Assembly: GCA_022822865.1 (NCBI GenBank)
Contig: JAJDYJ010000074.1
Location: 1-56,165, forward strand
Source of the DNA: Pseudomonadales bacterium
GTDB lineage: Bacteria > Pseudomonadota > Gammaproteobacteria > Pseudomonadales > Pseudohongiellaceae
Direction: 5' to 3'
DNA: 56,165 nt
A program made the position numbers and the translations under genes. Positions 32,315 to 41,467 of this stretch are shown here, piece by piece (the first letter of the stretch is position 1; each line of letters starts with the position of its first letter). The notes beneath the pieces are model-generated. The model did not search any database and was not told where the DNA came from. It worked only from the letters and a program-made list of their open reading frames with translations.

Positions 32315-35300
32315 TCAGAAGTTCCAGTTGAACCTGGCGTAGATTCTGCGTCCGCGCGGGTCGAATACCAGAGCGTCGTAGTTTCCGGCGCTGACTTCGC
32401 GATAGGGCAGATCCTGGTCCAGCAGGTCCAATACGCCGACAGTGAACAAGGTGCTACCCCATGCGGGATTGTCCCAATCGTGGGTGTATCGAAATTGAGC
32501 GTCCCAGGTTTGATAACTGTCGACCTTGCGGCGCAACAGCGAACGAACCAGGTCGTTTCCTGTCTCGTAGGCGAAATCGTAGGACAAATCCTGGTAGGAA
32601 CCGATATGCCTGTTGATCACCGTCAGACCATATTGATCGCGCTGCCATGAGAACGTGATATTGCCCTTGTTATCCGGCAGCGAGCGCACATGATTTCCGT
32701 TGCCTGTATTTCCGGTTGTGCCGGCAGCATCGAAAATGCCGGTGTCAACCAATCCAAGTTCCAGTCCGGGCACACCGATCAACTTGTATTGCCGCACGTG
32801 CGTATAGTCGGAGCTGACTCGAAACTGGCCCAACTCATTGTTCCAGTTGTATGCGATCTTGACGTCGGCTCCATCAGCCTCGATCTGGCCGGCGTTAATG
32901 GCCGCCAGGGTCAGGGTAATCAGGTTGGCGCTCTCACCTCGCGTAACCCGGCTGATACCCCATCCTTCCGCGGGGGGCTCATACAACGCGGGATTGACCA
33001 CGCAATTCAACCGTTCCGGGGATTCGCGGCCAAACTCGGCCTCAAGCGCATTTGGATCGCAGGGCACATCCAGCACGGGCGAATCGGCCGATATGCTGTC
33101 GTTCAGGATGTAGTTGTCCGGATTGTCGCGCACTTGGAGAAACCGTTCAATTTCAGGTTGCACAGCGGAAATACCAGGCTCCGGCAGCACTCTGTCGCTA
33201 ACTTCGAAGCGCCAGAAATCGGCCTGCACGTGCAGTCCGTCCAGGTTGCCGGCAGGCGTCCAGATGAAACCGACCGAATAGGTGTCGGCATACTCGTTGC
33301 CTACGTACGGCGCCGGGCCGCCCAAGGTAAAGGTTTGCTCTACTTCACCGTTTTCCGGCGTCGGATCGATGAGACCGGCGCGCACCCGCTGATTCGATAT
33401 CGGATCCCTGAATACGAGACTGCTCGCTTCGAGACCCTCTTCGACGATGCCGATGTTGGGCGCGCGGAAGGACTGCGACCAGGAACCGCGCAGCAACAAG
33501 TCTTCGATCGGCCGCCAACTCAGGGCGACTTTTGGCGACAGTTCGCTGCCGATATTGCCGCCGTAGTCTTCCCAACGCAGGGCAATCTGGGTCTCGACAT
33601 TTTCCATGAAGGGCAGAGATAGCTCGCCGAACACCGAATTCGTGGAGCGAATATTGTTGTAATTGAAGATACAGTTGGAGCACTCGTAGTTGTTTGCTAC
33701 GTAATGGAACTGGTTGGGAACGCCGTTTTCGTCGTATCCCAGAATGCGATCCTGGAGACCGGGAAAGTTCAGATCGGGCGCGATGGAATGCGCGGTGCGT
33801 TCACGATATTGTGCGCCGATAGCGACCGCTGCCTCACCGCCGGCCATATCGAACAGGCCACCGCTGACCACCCCGTCAAACACACGCAGTTTATTGCGTT
33901 TGTCCGCTCGCAACACAGTCTGATTCATCCAGTCCATCAATTCCGGATTGTTGGCCACGTTCGGATTCGTGAATTGCGTCAGGAACGGATTGTAGAACAT
34001 GCAGCCGTCCCTGCCGTGATTGTTGCTGGTCAGTGCGTAGGACAAGCTCTCCCGGGTCGTGAACACATAACCGGGGAAGAATGTCTGGGTGAGGCCCGCG
34101 TAAAAGTCCCAGGCCTGAGGCACGGCGCCGCCCAACGGACCAGGGGCGCCTATGAAATCGAAATCCGGTCGGCCGTTCGGTGTGCAATTGGGTCCGCCGA
34201 GCCCATTGGCCGCCAGCTCGGTTCGCTCGCGATTGAAAACCTGATAGGACTGCTCATTGCTCGTACTCGACCAGGACAGGCCCACATCGTAGTTCCAGTC
34301 ACGGTCATTAAACTGGAAATCTCCGCGAAAGCCCGTCTGTATCAGGTCCGCTGCCGTATTGGTAAAGTTCTGTCGCTGTCCGTCTCTGGGGATGTTGTCC
34401 CGAGGATTCGCCCAGATCGCGATATTCGGGCCTCCGTTGGCCATTGAAATCGGCGCGTTGGGAATGTCGGTGGGGCGTTCCAATCCGGCTTGCGGGGCGA
34501 AAAATCCCAACTCCATTGTCTGGCCAATGGAATTATTCAACCACGCGGGATTGCGAATGTAGGCACCAGGCTGGGCGAGAAACACCGTAGGTCCGCGGGT
34601 GGTACTGGAACCGCCGGTATTGTTCAAGCCGCCGCCCTGAAGGGTTACCTCTTGCTCGGAGTGGGATGCGAACAGGTAAAACTCCGCCGACTCGCTGAAC
34701 GTATGATCGAACGAGAGGGCAACGCTGCTGCGCTCGGTCTGGTTCTCGAGAAAGTTGAAGCGGGCGACATCCTCCCGACATGCGCCGCCGCGTTCCCCGC
34801 GCTGCTCGCGCAAGGTGCCGAACTGGAACGGGATGCCGGTTGTTCCCGTCATGGTTTCACATAACGGGTCGCTGTAAATTGCCTCGTCTTCTCCGCCCTG
34901 GGAAACGTTGTACGCTCTGATTTCCTCATTGACGTAGGCGGGGTTGACGTTAGCGCCGAACGCCGGAGAGGAAACTGCGCCGCCTATTGTTGAAACAGGC
35001 TGCAGAAACTGGGAGTTTTCATCGATATGGTTGCCATACAAAACGTTGAGCGGGTCGCGCTCGAACACCTCGCCGGAGATGACGAAATGCGTGTCGCCGT
35101 CGTCGCTGGCCCAGCCCCAGATCGCGCTAACGGTCTGGTCGAAGGCATCGCCGGCAGCTTCCACACCTTGAATATCGCCATAGAGTTCGAAACCTTCGAA
35201 TTCGGTGCGCATGATGACGTTGACCACGCCGGCCACGGCGTCCGCGCCATATAGCGCCGAGCCGCCGTCAGTGAGAACTTCGATGCGATCGGTCATCACG

Positions 35301-35719
35301 ATCGGAATCGCGTTGATGTTGACGAACTCGCCGCCGGTGTTTGTCTCACCCGCGTGTGGCGCCATGCGCTTGCCGTTGATCAGGGTCAAGGTGGAGTTCT
35401 CGCCCAGGTTCCGCAAGTTGACCACCGCGGTTCCCTCGGTCTGGGAGCGTTCGCCCGAACCCTGATTGGTAAACGAGCCGGAATTCACTTCCAGATTCTT
35501 GATAACGTCCCAGACGACCGCGGCGCCTTGCGCCTCGATGCTGTTCCGGTCGATCAATTGCACGGGCGACGGCGCGTCCAGCGGGGTTCCGCGGATGAAA
35601 GAGCCGGTTACCACGACTTCTTCGATTTCATCGTCCTGTTGCGCTGCAACGGGCATGGAAAGGCCGGCCAGTACGGCCAGGGTGATCGCTTTGCGGGCAC
35701 CCGGAAAATTGGTTTGCAT
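32315..35719 (-). CDS. TonB-dependent outer-membrane receptor
   Basis: 1134 residues, long for the family but within the range of Gammaproteobacterial CirA/SusC-unrelated receptors. It has a signal peptide (ending PVAAQQ), a TonB-box-like EIEEVVVTGSFIRG, a plug domain (SPVQLIDRNSIEAQG, NLRNLGENSTLTLINGKR, DRIEVLTDGGSALYG) and a long beta-barrel ending in RIYARFNWNF with C-terminal Phe. Several cysteines lie in predicted loops. It imports a large ligand such as a peptide, glycan fragment or metal chelate; specificity is not visible. It is single in its transcription unit, bounded by the 32255-32291 terminator. Confidence 0.95.
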   Translation of the reverse strand: MQTNFPGARKAITLAVLAGLSMPVAAQQDDEIEEVVVTGSFIRGTPLDAPSPVQLIDRNSIEAQGAAVVWDVIKNLEVNSGSFTNQGSGERSQTEGTAVVNLRNLGENSTLTLINGKRMAPHAGETNTGGEFVNINAIPIVMTDRIEVLTDGGSALYGADAVAGVVNVIMRTEFEGFELYGDIQGVEAAGDAFDQTVSAIWGWASDDGDTHFVISGEVFERDPLNVLYGNHIDENSQFLQPVSTIGGAVSSPAFGANVNPAYVNEEIRAYNVSQGGEDEAIYSDPLCETMTGTTGIPFQFGTLREQRGERGGACREDVARFNFLENQTERSSVALSFDHTFSESAEFYLFASHSEQEVTLQGGGLNNTGGSSTTRGPTVFLAQPGAYIRNPAWLNNSIGQTMELGFFAPQAGLERPTDIPNAPISMANGGPNIAIWANPRDNIPRDGQRQNFTNTAADLIQTGFRGDFQFNDRDWNYDVGLSWSSTSNEQSYQVFNRERTELAANGLGGPNCTPNGRPDFDFIGAPGPLGGAVPQAWDFYAGLTQTFFPGYVFTTRESLSYALTSNNHGRDGCMFYNPFLTQFTNPNVANNPELMDWMNQTVLRADKRNKLRVFDGVVSGGLFDMAGGEAAVAIGAQYRERTAHSIAPDLNFPGLQDRILGYDENGVPNQFHYVANNYECSNCIFNYNNIRSTNSVFGELSLPFMENVETQIALRWEDYGGNIGSELSPKVALSWRPIEDLLLRGSWSQSFRAPNIGIVEEGLEASSLVFRDPISNQRVRAGLIDPTPENGEVEQTFTLGGPAPYVGNEYADTYSVGFIWTPAGNLDGLHVQADFWRFEVSDRVLPEPGISAVQPEIERFLQVRDNPDNYILNDSISADSPVLDVPCDPNALEAEFGRESPERLNCVVNPALYEPPAEGWGISRVTRGESANLITLTLAAINAGQIEADGADVKIAYNWNNELGQFRVSSDYTHVRQYKLIGVPGLELGLVDTGIFDAAGTTGNTGNGNHVRSLPDNKGNITFSWQRDQYGLTVINRHIGSYQDLSYDFAYETGNDLVRSLLRRKVDSYQTWDAQFRYTHDWDNPAWGSTLFTVGVLDLLDQDLPYREVSAGNYDALVFDPRGRRIYARFNWNF

Positions 35720-36054
35720 CTTGGTTTCCCCTTGATTCCGAAAATTCTGAGGTCTTGTCGATAGCGTTTCAGTCTTGCCGCCGAAACCACTTAGACCGCT
35801 AGTCTACTGAATTTTTCTTCGAGATAAAGGGACTTGTTTACCAACATTCCGATTTTTTACAAATGTGTTACCAATCTTCCCAGACAATTCGCGGACTCGT
35901 GAATTCGCAATGAAATTTGAAACAGTATGTAATCTTGCTGGCAAGCTGGCGAACGTGGAATTAACCTTGCCGTCTCGAATTGGTTTTCGCGGCCGGGGTT
36001 CGCGGCCGGTCTGGTTTCCCGAACCGGATTGCGGTTCCGGGAGGAGAATAATCA
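35720..36054. promoter_or_regulatory. 335-base divergent regulatory gap with direct repeats and a hairpin at the VOC gene RBS
   Basis: No gene is seen in this gap. TTACCAACATTCC (35838-35850) and TTACCAATCTTCC (35868-35880) are direct repeats (11 of 13) 30 bases apart, a spacing that puts them on one face of DNA. TTCGCGGCCGG occurs twice with period 13 (35986-35996, 35999-36009). CCCGAACCG (36018-36026) pairs with CGGTT-C-CGGG (32-41 of the same hundred, one bulged C) and its end runs into the GGGAGGAG ribosome binding site of the VOC gene. Confidence 0.45.
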
Positions 36055-36855
36055 ATGAAGAATCTGGTGTTTTCCATATTCATGCTTGCGCTTGCAACGC
36101 CCGCGCTGGGGCAACTGGCAACGCCCAATCCCGCCGGTCTCACCTATGGCCATGTCCATCTCAATGTCTCGGACTTGGAATTGCACAAGCGGATCTGGGT
36201 GGAACATTTCGGCGGTGTGGTGGTGGAAAAAGGTCCGCTGACGGCGGTGCGTCTGCCCAATATGCTGGTCGCACTAAGCGAGCGCGAACCGACCATGGGT
36301 TCCCGTGAAACCGTCATGGACCATTTCGGCTTCAAGGTTCGCGATATCGAGCGGTTCCTGCAAAAGTGGGCCGCCGCGGGGTATGAAGTCGGACGCGTCT
36401 TTACCGGCGCGGAAGGTCAGACCAACGCCTATGTGATGTTGCCCGACGACGTCTATGTCGAATTGCAGGAAGATCAGTCATTGCACGTGGAAATCATGGG
36501 CTATCACGTGCATTTCATCACCCCGGGGCACGACGACCTGCTGAAATGGTACACGCAGGTGTTCGGCCTGGAAATCCGCCCGCGCGGCTCCATCGCCACG
36601 ACCACGAACGCGCCCGGAATGAATCTGAGCTTCGGCGCCACCGACCAGGAACGCGCGGCGACCCAGGGCGCGGCGATCGATCATATCGGCTTCGAATTCG
36701 AAGACCTCGAAGCCTTCTGCCGTGAACTCGAAGCGAAGGGCATCGAGTTCGATGTGCCCTACCGCGAAATCCCGGCCATCGAACTCAAGATCGCCTTCAT
36801 CACCGACCCCGCCGGCGTCCGCATCGAACTGACCGAAGGCTACGACGAGTACTGA
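36055..36855 (+). CDS. exported protein with two VOC (glyoxalase/dioxygenase) modules
   Basis: 266 residues with a signal peptide (LALATPALGQ). Two vicinal-oxygen-chelate modules follow: LTYGHVHLNVSDLELH to YVELQED, and IMGYHVHFITP to RIELTEGYDEY. Metal ligand candidates are the histidines in YGHVHLNV and YHVHFI, and the glutamates in VELQED and RIELTE. Members include glyoxalases and extradiol dioxygenases; an exported double-module protein is less usual. A hairpin overlaps its ribosome binding site. Function unassigned. Confidence 0.85.
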   Translation: MKNLVFSIFMLALATPALGQLATPNPAGLTYGHVHLNVSDLELHKRIWVEHFGGVVVEKGPLTAVRLPNMLVALSEREPTMGSRETVMDHFGFKVRDIERFLQKWAAAGYEVGRVFTGAEGQTNAYVMLPDDVYVELQEDQSLHVEIMGYHVHFITPGHDDLLKWYTQVFGLEIRPRGSIATTTNAPGMNLSFGATDQERAATQGAAIDHIGFEFEDLEAFCRELEAKGIEFDVPYREIPAIELKIAFITDPAGVRIELTEGYDEY

Positions 36856-36862
36856 TCCGCGC

Positions 36863-37573
36863 TCAATGCAGCGTTTCGTGCCTGGCTTCCCGCGGCATCA
36901 GGGCGGCGCGGATCGTGCTGCCCCAGATCAGGTTGCCCAGCGTATTGAAGTGCAGATTGTCTTCGACGAAGATGTCGGTCATCACCGTGCCGTCCGCTTT
37001 CATGAACGGCGTAACCGCATCGACGTAATGCACCAGCGGGTCGGCCGCCGCGATCGCTTTCAGTTCCCCGTTCACTTTCTGCGCGGCCGGCCAGACATCC
37101 ACTCGCGCGACGCTCGGCTTGACCGACATCACGTAGATGCGCGTTTCCGGCAATTCTTCGTGGACCCTGGCGACGATCTGTTTGAAATTGCCGACGATCT
37201 CCTCTTCCGGAATCCGGCCCCAGGTGTCGTTGTCGCCTTCGTAGATAAGGATGGCGCGGGGCTTGTAACGCAACGCGACCCGGTCCAGATGATATAGCGC
37301 ATCCTGCATGGTGCTGCCCCCGAAGCCGCGGGCGATCACGGTCAGCGGCGCCAGCGCGGCGGCGGCCTGGTCGTTCCAGCGCGCGATGCTTGAGCTTCCG
37401 GTCAATACGATGGCGCCTTCGGGCGGGGGCGAAGCCCGGTCCTGTTCATCGAAGGCCTGCATCGCCGATTCCCATCGGGTCGGATCGATTTCCTGCTGGG
37501 CGAAGCCGGTCTGACCGGCGAACAGCAGCAGGACGACGGCTGCCAGTGACGCGATTCCGTGAAAGCTATGCAT
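36863..37573 (-). CDS. exported SGNH/GDSL-family hydrolase
   Basis: 236 residues from ATG 37573 (GGGAGGA upstream), with a signal peptide ending GQTGFA. The four SGNH blocks are visible: VLTGSSSIARW (Ser), ARGFGGSTM (Gly), YEGDNDTWG (Asn) and VEDNLHFNTLG (Asp-His). Such enzymes hydrolyse esters, often acetyl groups on glycans. It follows the beta-propeller gene by 94 bases on the same strand and converges with the VOC gene. The frame is open upstream to 37678, without conserved content. Confidence 0.9.
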   Translation of the reverse strand: MHSFHGIASLAAVVLLLFAGQTGFAQQEIDPTRWESAMQAFDEQDRASPPPEGAIVLTGSSSIARWNDQAAAALAPLTVIARGFGGSTMQDALYHLDRVALRYKPRAILIYEGDNDTWGRIPEEEIVGNFKQIVARVHEELPETRIYVMSVKPSVARVDVWPAAQKVNGELKAIAAADPLVHYVDAVTPFMKADGTVMTDIFVEDNLHFNTLGNLIWGSTIRAALMPREARHETLH

Positions 37574-37667
37574 TGTTTCCTCCCGGATTAATTGAGGCGA
37601 GTCGTATTCGGCCGAGCGGCCAGTGTATACCAGAATTCGTAGTTCGCTATCTTTCTGACTCTCAAGT

Positions 37668-39050
37668 CTACCTCTCAACCAGGGCCAGATTGTAGGGATC
37701 GTTTCCCACGCCGGTCACCGTGCCCACGACTTCGCGCGATTGCAGATCGATCACGTACACGTAACCGGACTCCCCGGAATAGGGCTGCGTGGCAGCCCCG
37801 CCGCTGATCACGGCGAAGCGGCCGTCGGCGGTGATCGCCGAACCCTTGGGGCGGGCGGGAAGCCCATCCGACCTGATCAGCGGGATGCGTGCGACTTCGG
37901 CGTCGGGGTCGCCGGCCAGCGCCAGTTCCAGGTCCACGATGGATACGTTGTTTGCCCGATAGTTCGGAACGATGATCTCGCGACCGTCCGGAGTGATCGA
38001 CGGTATGAAAGGATGTGTCTGCTCTCCGGGATCGTCCGTTCCTGTCAGGATGCGCGCGACTTCGACGTCTTCCGCGCCTTCACTTGCCCGATCTACATCG
38101 AAAATTGAAATGGCGTTGCCCGTCCGATCCTCTCGCTGGCTTCTGCCGTTGGCCACGATAACGTAGCGCCCGTCGGGCGTGGCGGTGATTCCCCAGGGGC
38201 CGACCTGCGCCGGTATTCGGCCGATCTCGGCAAGCCGGTTTCCTTCCATGGCGCTGGCAAGGTCGATCACGGACACATCGTCCGTACCCCCATTGGCGGT
38301 GAACACGAACGCGTTGCCGTCGCTGGAGCGGCCCAGCGCCAGGCCGTTCGAGTTCGGGAAACATCCCCAGGTGGGATCCGGCGAAAGCACGGCCAGATTC
38401 CTCGGCGGCCCATGGGGGGATGCATAGGGCACCGGGTAATCTCCGCATTCGAATCCCGGCGATCCCAGCGCCAGTTCCACCATACCGCGCAGACTGCCGG
38501 TTCGCCGGTCGACGAAAGTGATGCGATTGCCGCCGTCCTCGGTCAGATTGTTTTCGGCGTTGGCGATGATGAGCATGTCCTGCCATAGCAATACGCCGAC
38601 GGCTCCGAAGGCGCCCGAATCCAGGTGGCGCCGCAGCGCGTTCGCGGTCCTGTCGTTTGCGGGATCGAGGACCGCGTCCACGTCGAGCACCGCGATCTGC
38701 CCGCGCCCGCCGTGCTGAGCGAATTCCGCGTTATCGATGGCGCCGTGGTGGTTCACCACGTATACCGTGGCGCCGTCCTCGCTCACGACAAGATTGGCGG
38801 GATCGCCGAGCAGTTGGCCGTCCAATCGATCCAGTGCCACCTTGCCGCGGCTGACGATCGCATTCGCCGTGTTGTCGTTGTCGGGAGCGACAGCGTCGCC
38901 GAAGGAAATCGCGTAGAGGTACGGCAGCCTGCGCCCCGTCGCGAGAATGTAAGTACTCTGGGCCGCGGCCTCGTACACGCTGCCTGCTGCCGCCGCCACG
39001 GCGGCCATCGCAAGCGTCATGCGCCGGAGCAACAAATTCGGGACAGCCAT
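37668..39050 (-). CDS. exported YncE/lactonase-like beta-propeller protein
   Basis: 460 residues with a signal peptide (ending YEAAAQ). The body has repeated beta-propeller blades, each with a phrase such as SEDGATVYVVNHHG, TPDGRYVIVANG, TPDGREIIVPNYRAN and TADGRFAVISGG, as in YncE and 6-phosphogluconolactonase-like proteins. GGAGGG precedes the ATG. No catalytic residues can be asserted. It may bind a polymer or cofactor outside the cell. Confidence 0.85.
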   Translation of the reverse strand: MAVPNLLLRRMTLAMAAVAAAAGSVYEAAAQSTYILATGRRLPYLYAISFGDAVAPDNDNTANAIVSRGKVALDRLDGQLLGDPANLVVSEDGATVYVVNHHGAIDNAEFAQHGGRGQIAVLDVDAVLDPANDRTANALRRHLDSGAFGAVGVLLWQDMLIIANAENNLTEDGGNRITFVDRRTGSLRGMVELALGSPGFECGDYPVPYASPHGPPRNLAVLSPDPTWGCFPNSNGLALGRSSDGNAFVFTANGGTDDVSVIDLASAMEGNRLAEIGRIPAQVGPWGITATPDGRYVIVANGRSQREDRTGNAISIFDVDRASEGAEDVEVARILTGTDDPGEQTHPFIPSITPDGREIIVPNYRANNVSIVDLELALAGDPDAEVARIPLIRSDGLPARPKGSAITADGRFAVISGGAATQPYSGESGYVYVIDLQSREVVGTVTGVGNDPYNLALVER

Positions 39051-39071
39051 CGCTTTCCCTCCTGCCTGCCT

Positions 39072-40226
39072 TCAGAACGAATGTAAAGTGGCGTAGCGGT
39101 CGCGGTGAAAGCCGGCGTCGCCGAGAAACTGCTGGGCGACGCGGGCGCGCTTGAGAAAGAAGCCTATGTCGAATTCGTCCGTCATGCCAATACCGCCGTG
39201 CATCTGGATGCCTTCGTTACTGACCAGGAAGAACACTTCGGACAACTTCGCCTTGGCGGCGCTGGCGAGGCGCGCGATCCGCGTGGCGCCGCTCGCCGGG
39301 TCGTCCAGCGCCGCGAGCGCGGCGCGGACCAGAGACTTGCCCAGTTCGATTTCGCCGTACATCTCCGCGGCGCGATGTTGCAGCGCCTGGAACGCGCCGA
39401 TGGGTACGCCGAACTGTTCGCGCTGGCGCAGGTAATCCAGCGTGCGCTCGAACACTTCCTCGATGCTGCCGAGCATTTCGGCCGCCAGGCCGATGCGGGC
39501 GATGTCGAGTACGCGGTCGAGAGCTTCAGGCGTCACCGCCGAGCCGCCAAGCAAGGCGCCGGCGTCCACGGCGACATCGTTCAGGACGATATTGGCGCAA
39601 TTGCGGCCGTCGACCATGATCGTGCGCGTGATCTCCAGGCCGGGCGCGGCGGCATCGACCAGGAACAGGCCGATGTTCTCCGGGTCCCCGGACCCGCCGC
39701 CAATGCGCGCGGCAACGACGATCCGGTCCGCGACATGGCCGTCGAGCACGAAGGTCTTGCTGCCGTTGAGTACGAATCCGCCGTTTCGGGGAACAGCCGC
39801 TGTTTCGATCCGGCCTGGGTCGTGCACGATATGTTCGTCCAGCGCAAAGGCCAGCAGCAATTCGCCGGCGACGATCCGCGGCAGCAACTCCGCCTTCTGC
39901 GCTTCGTTGCCCGTTTCCAGGATCGCATTCGCTCCCAGCAGAACCGTGGCGACAAGCGGCGAATCCGCCAGCGTACGGCCCGTCTCCTCCAGCACGAGGC
40001 CAAGACCGGTATGACCGAAACCATAGCCGCCGCAAGTTTCCGGGATGGCCATGCCGGCCCAGCCGAGTTCGACCATCTGCCGCCACAAATCGCGGTCGAA
40101 GCCATCGGGATTCCGGCTGTCGCGCAATTTGCGATGCAGGGAAAGCGGCGCCCGCTCGCTGCAGAATCCGCGAGCCGATTCGCGCAGCAGTTCCTGTTCT
40201 TCGTTGAGCAGCAATGAGTCGGCCAT
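39072..40226 (-). CDS. acyl-CoA dehydrogenase (partner subunit type)
   Basis: 384 residues from ATG 40226; an open frame that continues upstream to 41081 is only a shadow of the next gene. The acyl-CoA dehydrogenase fold shows MVELGWAGMAIPETCGGYG, LLAFALDEHIVHDPGR, FVLNGSKTFVLDG and, near the end, GIQMHGGIGMTDEFDI. The FAD-binding REQFGVPIGAFQALQH is present, but the usual YEGT catalytic-glutamate segment is lacking at the C terminus. This is typical of one subunit of heteromeric acyl-CoA dehydrogenases of steroid and branched-acid pathways. It lies 11 bases after its likely partner gene. Confidence 0.9.
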   Translation of the reverse strand: MADSLLLNEEQELLRESARGFCSERAPLSLHRKLRDSRNPDGFDRDLWRQMVELGWAGMAIPETCGGYGFGHTGLGLVLEETGRTLADSPLVATVLLGANAILETGNEAQKAELLPRIVAGELLLAFALDEHIVHDPGRIETAAVPRNGGFVLNGSKTFVLDGHVADRIVVAARIGGGSGDPENIGLFLVDAAAPGLEITRTIMVDGRNCANIVLNDVAVDAGALLGGSAVTPEALDRVLDIARIGLAAEMLGSIEEVFERTLDYLRQREQFGVPIGAFQALQHRAAEMYGEIELGKSLVRAALAALDDPASGATRIARLASAAKAKLSEVFFLVSNEGIQMHGGIGMTDEFDIGFFLKRARVAQQFLGDAGFHRDRYATLHSF

Positions 40227-40237
40227 AGGATCAGGAA

Positions 40238-41467
40238 CTAGCGTTTCCCGCGCAGAATGCCGGTCAGGTCGGGCAGGTCGAGCACCCGGCGGGCAATCAC
40301 GTTGAGCTGGATTTCGGCGGTGCCGCCTTCGATGGAGTTGGCCTTGGAACGAAGCCATTCCCGCGCCAGCGAGAGTTCGTCCGCGTCGAAGCCTTCGCCT
40401 TCCCAGCCCAGCGCACGGTTGCCGGCGGCTTCGAGCAGCAGTTCGCAGCGGCGCTTGTTCAACTCGCAGCCGTAATACTTGAGCATCGAGGATATATGGT
40501 TCGGCCCGCCTCCCTCGGACTCCTCGGCGCTGCGCCGTGAAGTCAGCGCGAAGGCTTCGGAGTCGATCCTGAATCGGGCGATGCGGTCGCGCAGCAGTGG
40601 ATCGGAAAGTTTGTCCGTATCGCCCCGGTAGCGCATGGCGATGCTTTCCACGGTGGTTTCCGAAGCGCCGCCGCCTTCTGCCTGGCCGCCGGCAAGGCCG
40701 AAACCGGAAATCATCGTGCGTTCGTGTTGCAGCAGGCGCTTGGCGATGGACCAGCCGTCGTTGAGACGGCCGACGATATTGCCGGCGGGAACTTTCACAT
40801 CGTCGAAAAAAGTCTCGCAGAAAGGCGAAGAACCGCTGATGAGCTTGATCGGTTTGGTGCTGACGCCTTCGCTGGCCATGTCGAAGAGAATGAAACTGAT
40901 ACCCTGGTGCTTGGGCGCTTCGAAATCGGTGCGCACCAGGCAGAAGATCCAGTCGGCCTTGTCGGCGTATGAAGTCCAGATCTTGGAACCGTTGATGACG
41001 TAGTGGTCGCCATGGAGTTCGGCGCGCGTGTTGAGGCTGGCGAGGTCGGAGCCCGACCCGGGTTCGGAATAACCCTGGCACCAGCGGATTTCGCCGCGCA
41101 CGATCTTCGGCAGATGCTCAAGTCTTTGTTCGTGAGAGCCGTATTCGAGCAGAACCGGGCCAAGCATGCTGATGCCGAAACTCGTCAATGCGGGACGCGC
41201 ATGGATGCGCGCGAGTTCCCCGGCGAGAACTTCCGCCCGGGCAGAATCCAGCCCGCCGCCGCCATATTCCGCCGGCCATAGCGGGCAGGTCCAGCCCTTC
41301 GCGGCCATCCGCTCCAGCCAGAGCTTGCTGTCGGGATTCGCGTATTCGGCATCGCGGCCGCCCCAGACCACCTCTTCCGGCGGCATCGGCGTGCGCATCG
41401 AAGCCGGACAGTTTTCTTCCAGCCAGTCCCGCGTTTCCGCCCGAAATTGTTCGAGTGCGCCGCTCAT
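40238..41467 (-). CDS. acyl-CoA dehydrogenase (catalytic-glutamate subunit type)
   Basis: 409 residues from ATG 41467, which overlaps the alcohol dehydrogenase stop by ATGA. Typical motifs are WPAEYGGGGLD, WCQGYSEPGSGSDLASL, DHYVINGSKIWTSYAD and, at the C terminus, ANSIEGGTAEIQLNVIARR, which retains a glutamate at the catalytic position. With the following 384-residue protein it probably forms an alpha2beta2 acyl-CoA dehydrogenase. Substrate may be a sterol side chain, cyclic or branched acyl-CoA (inference). Confidence 0.9.
   Translation of the reverse strand: MSGALEQFRAETRDWLEENCPASMRTPMPPEEVVWGGRDAEYANPDSKLWLERMAAKGWTCPLWPAEYGGGGLDSARAEVLAGELARIHARPALTSFGISMLGPVLLEYGSHEQRLEHLPKIVRGEIRWCQGYSEPGSGSDLASLNTRAELHGDHYVINGSKIWTSYADKADWIFCLVRTDFEAPKHQGISFILFDMASEGVSTKPIKLISGSSPFCETFFDDVKVPAGNIVGRLNDGWSIAKRLLQHERTMISGFGLAGGQAEGGGASETTVESIAMRYRGDTDKLSDPLLRDRIARFRIDSEAFALTSRRSAEESEGGGPNHISSMLKYYGCELNKRRCELLLEAAGNRALGWEGEGFDADELSLAREWLRSKANSIEGGTAEIQLNVIARRVLDLPDLTGILRGKR

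Noticed and set aside
40227-41081. Upstream extension of the 384-residue acyl-CoA dehydrogenase to a 669-residue protein
   Set aside because: The added residues are an arginine/glutamine-rich shadow of the next gene in another frame; the family starts at ATG 40226.
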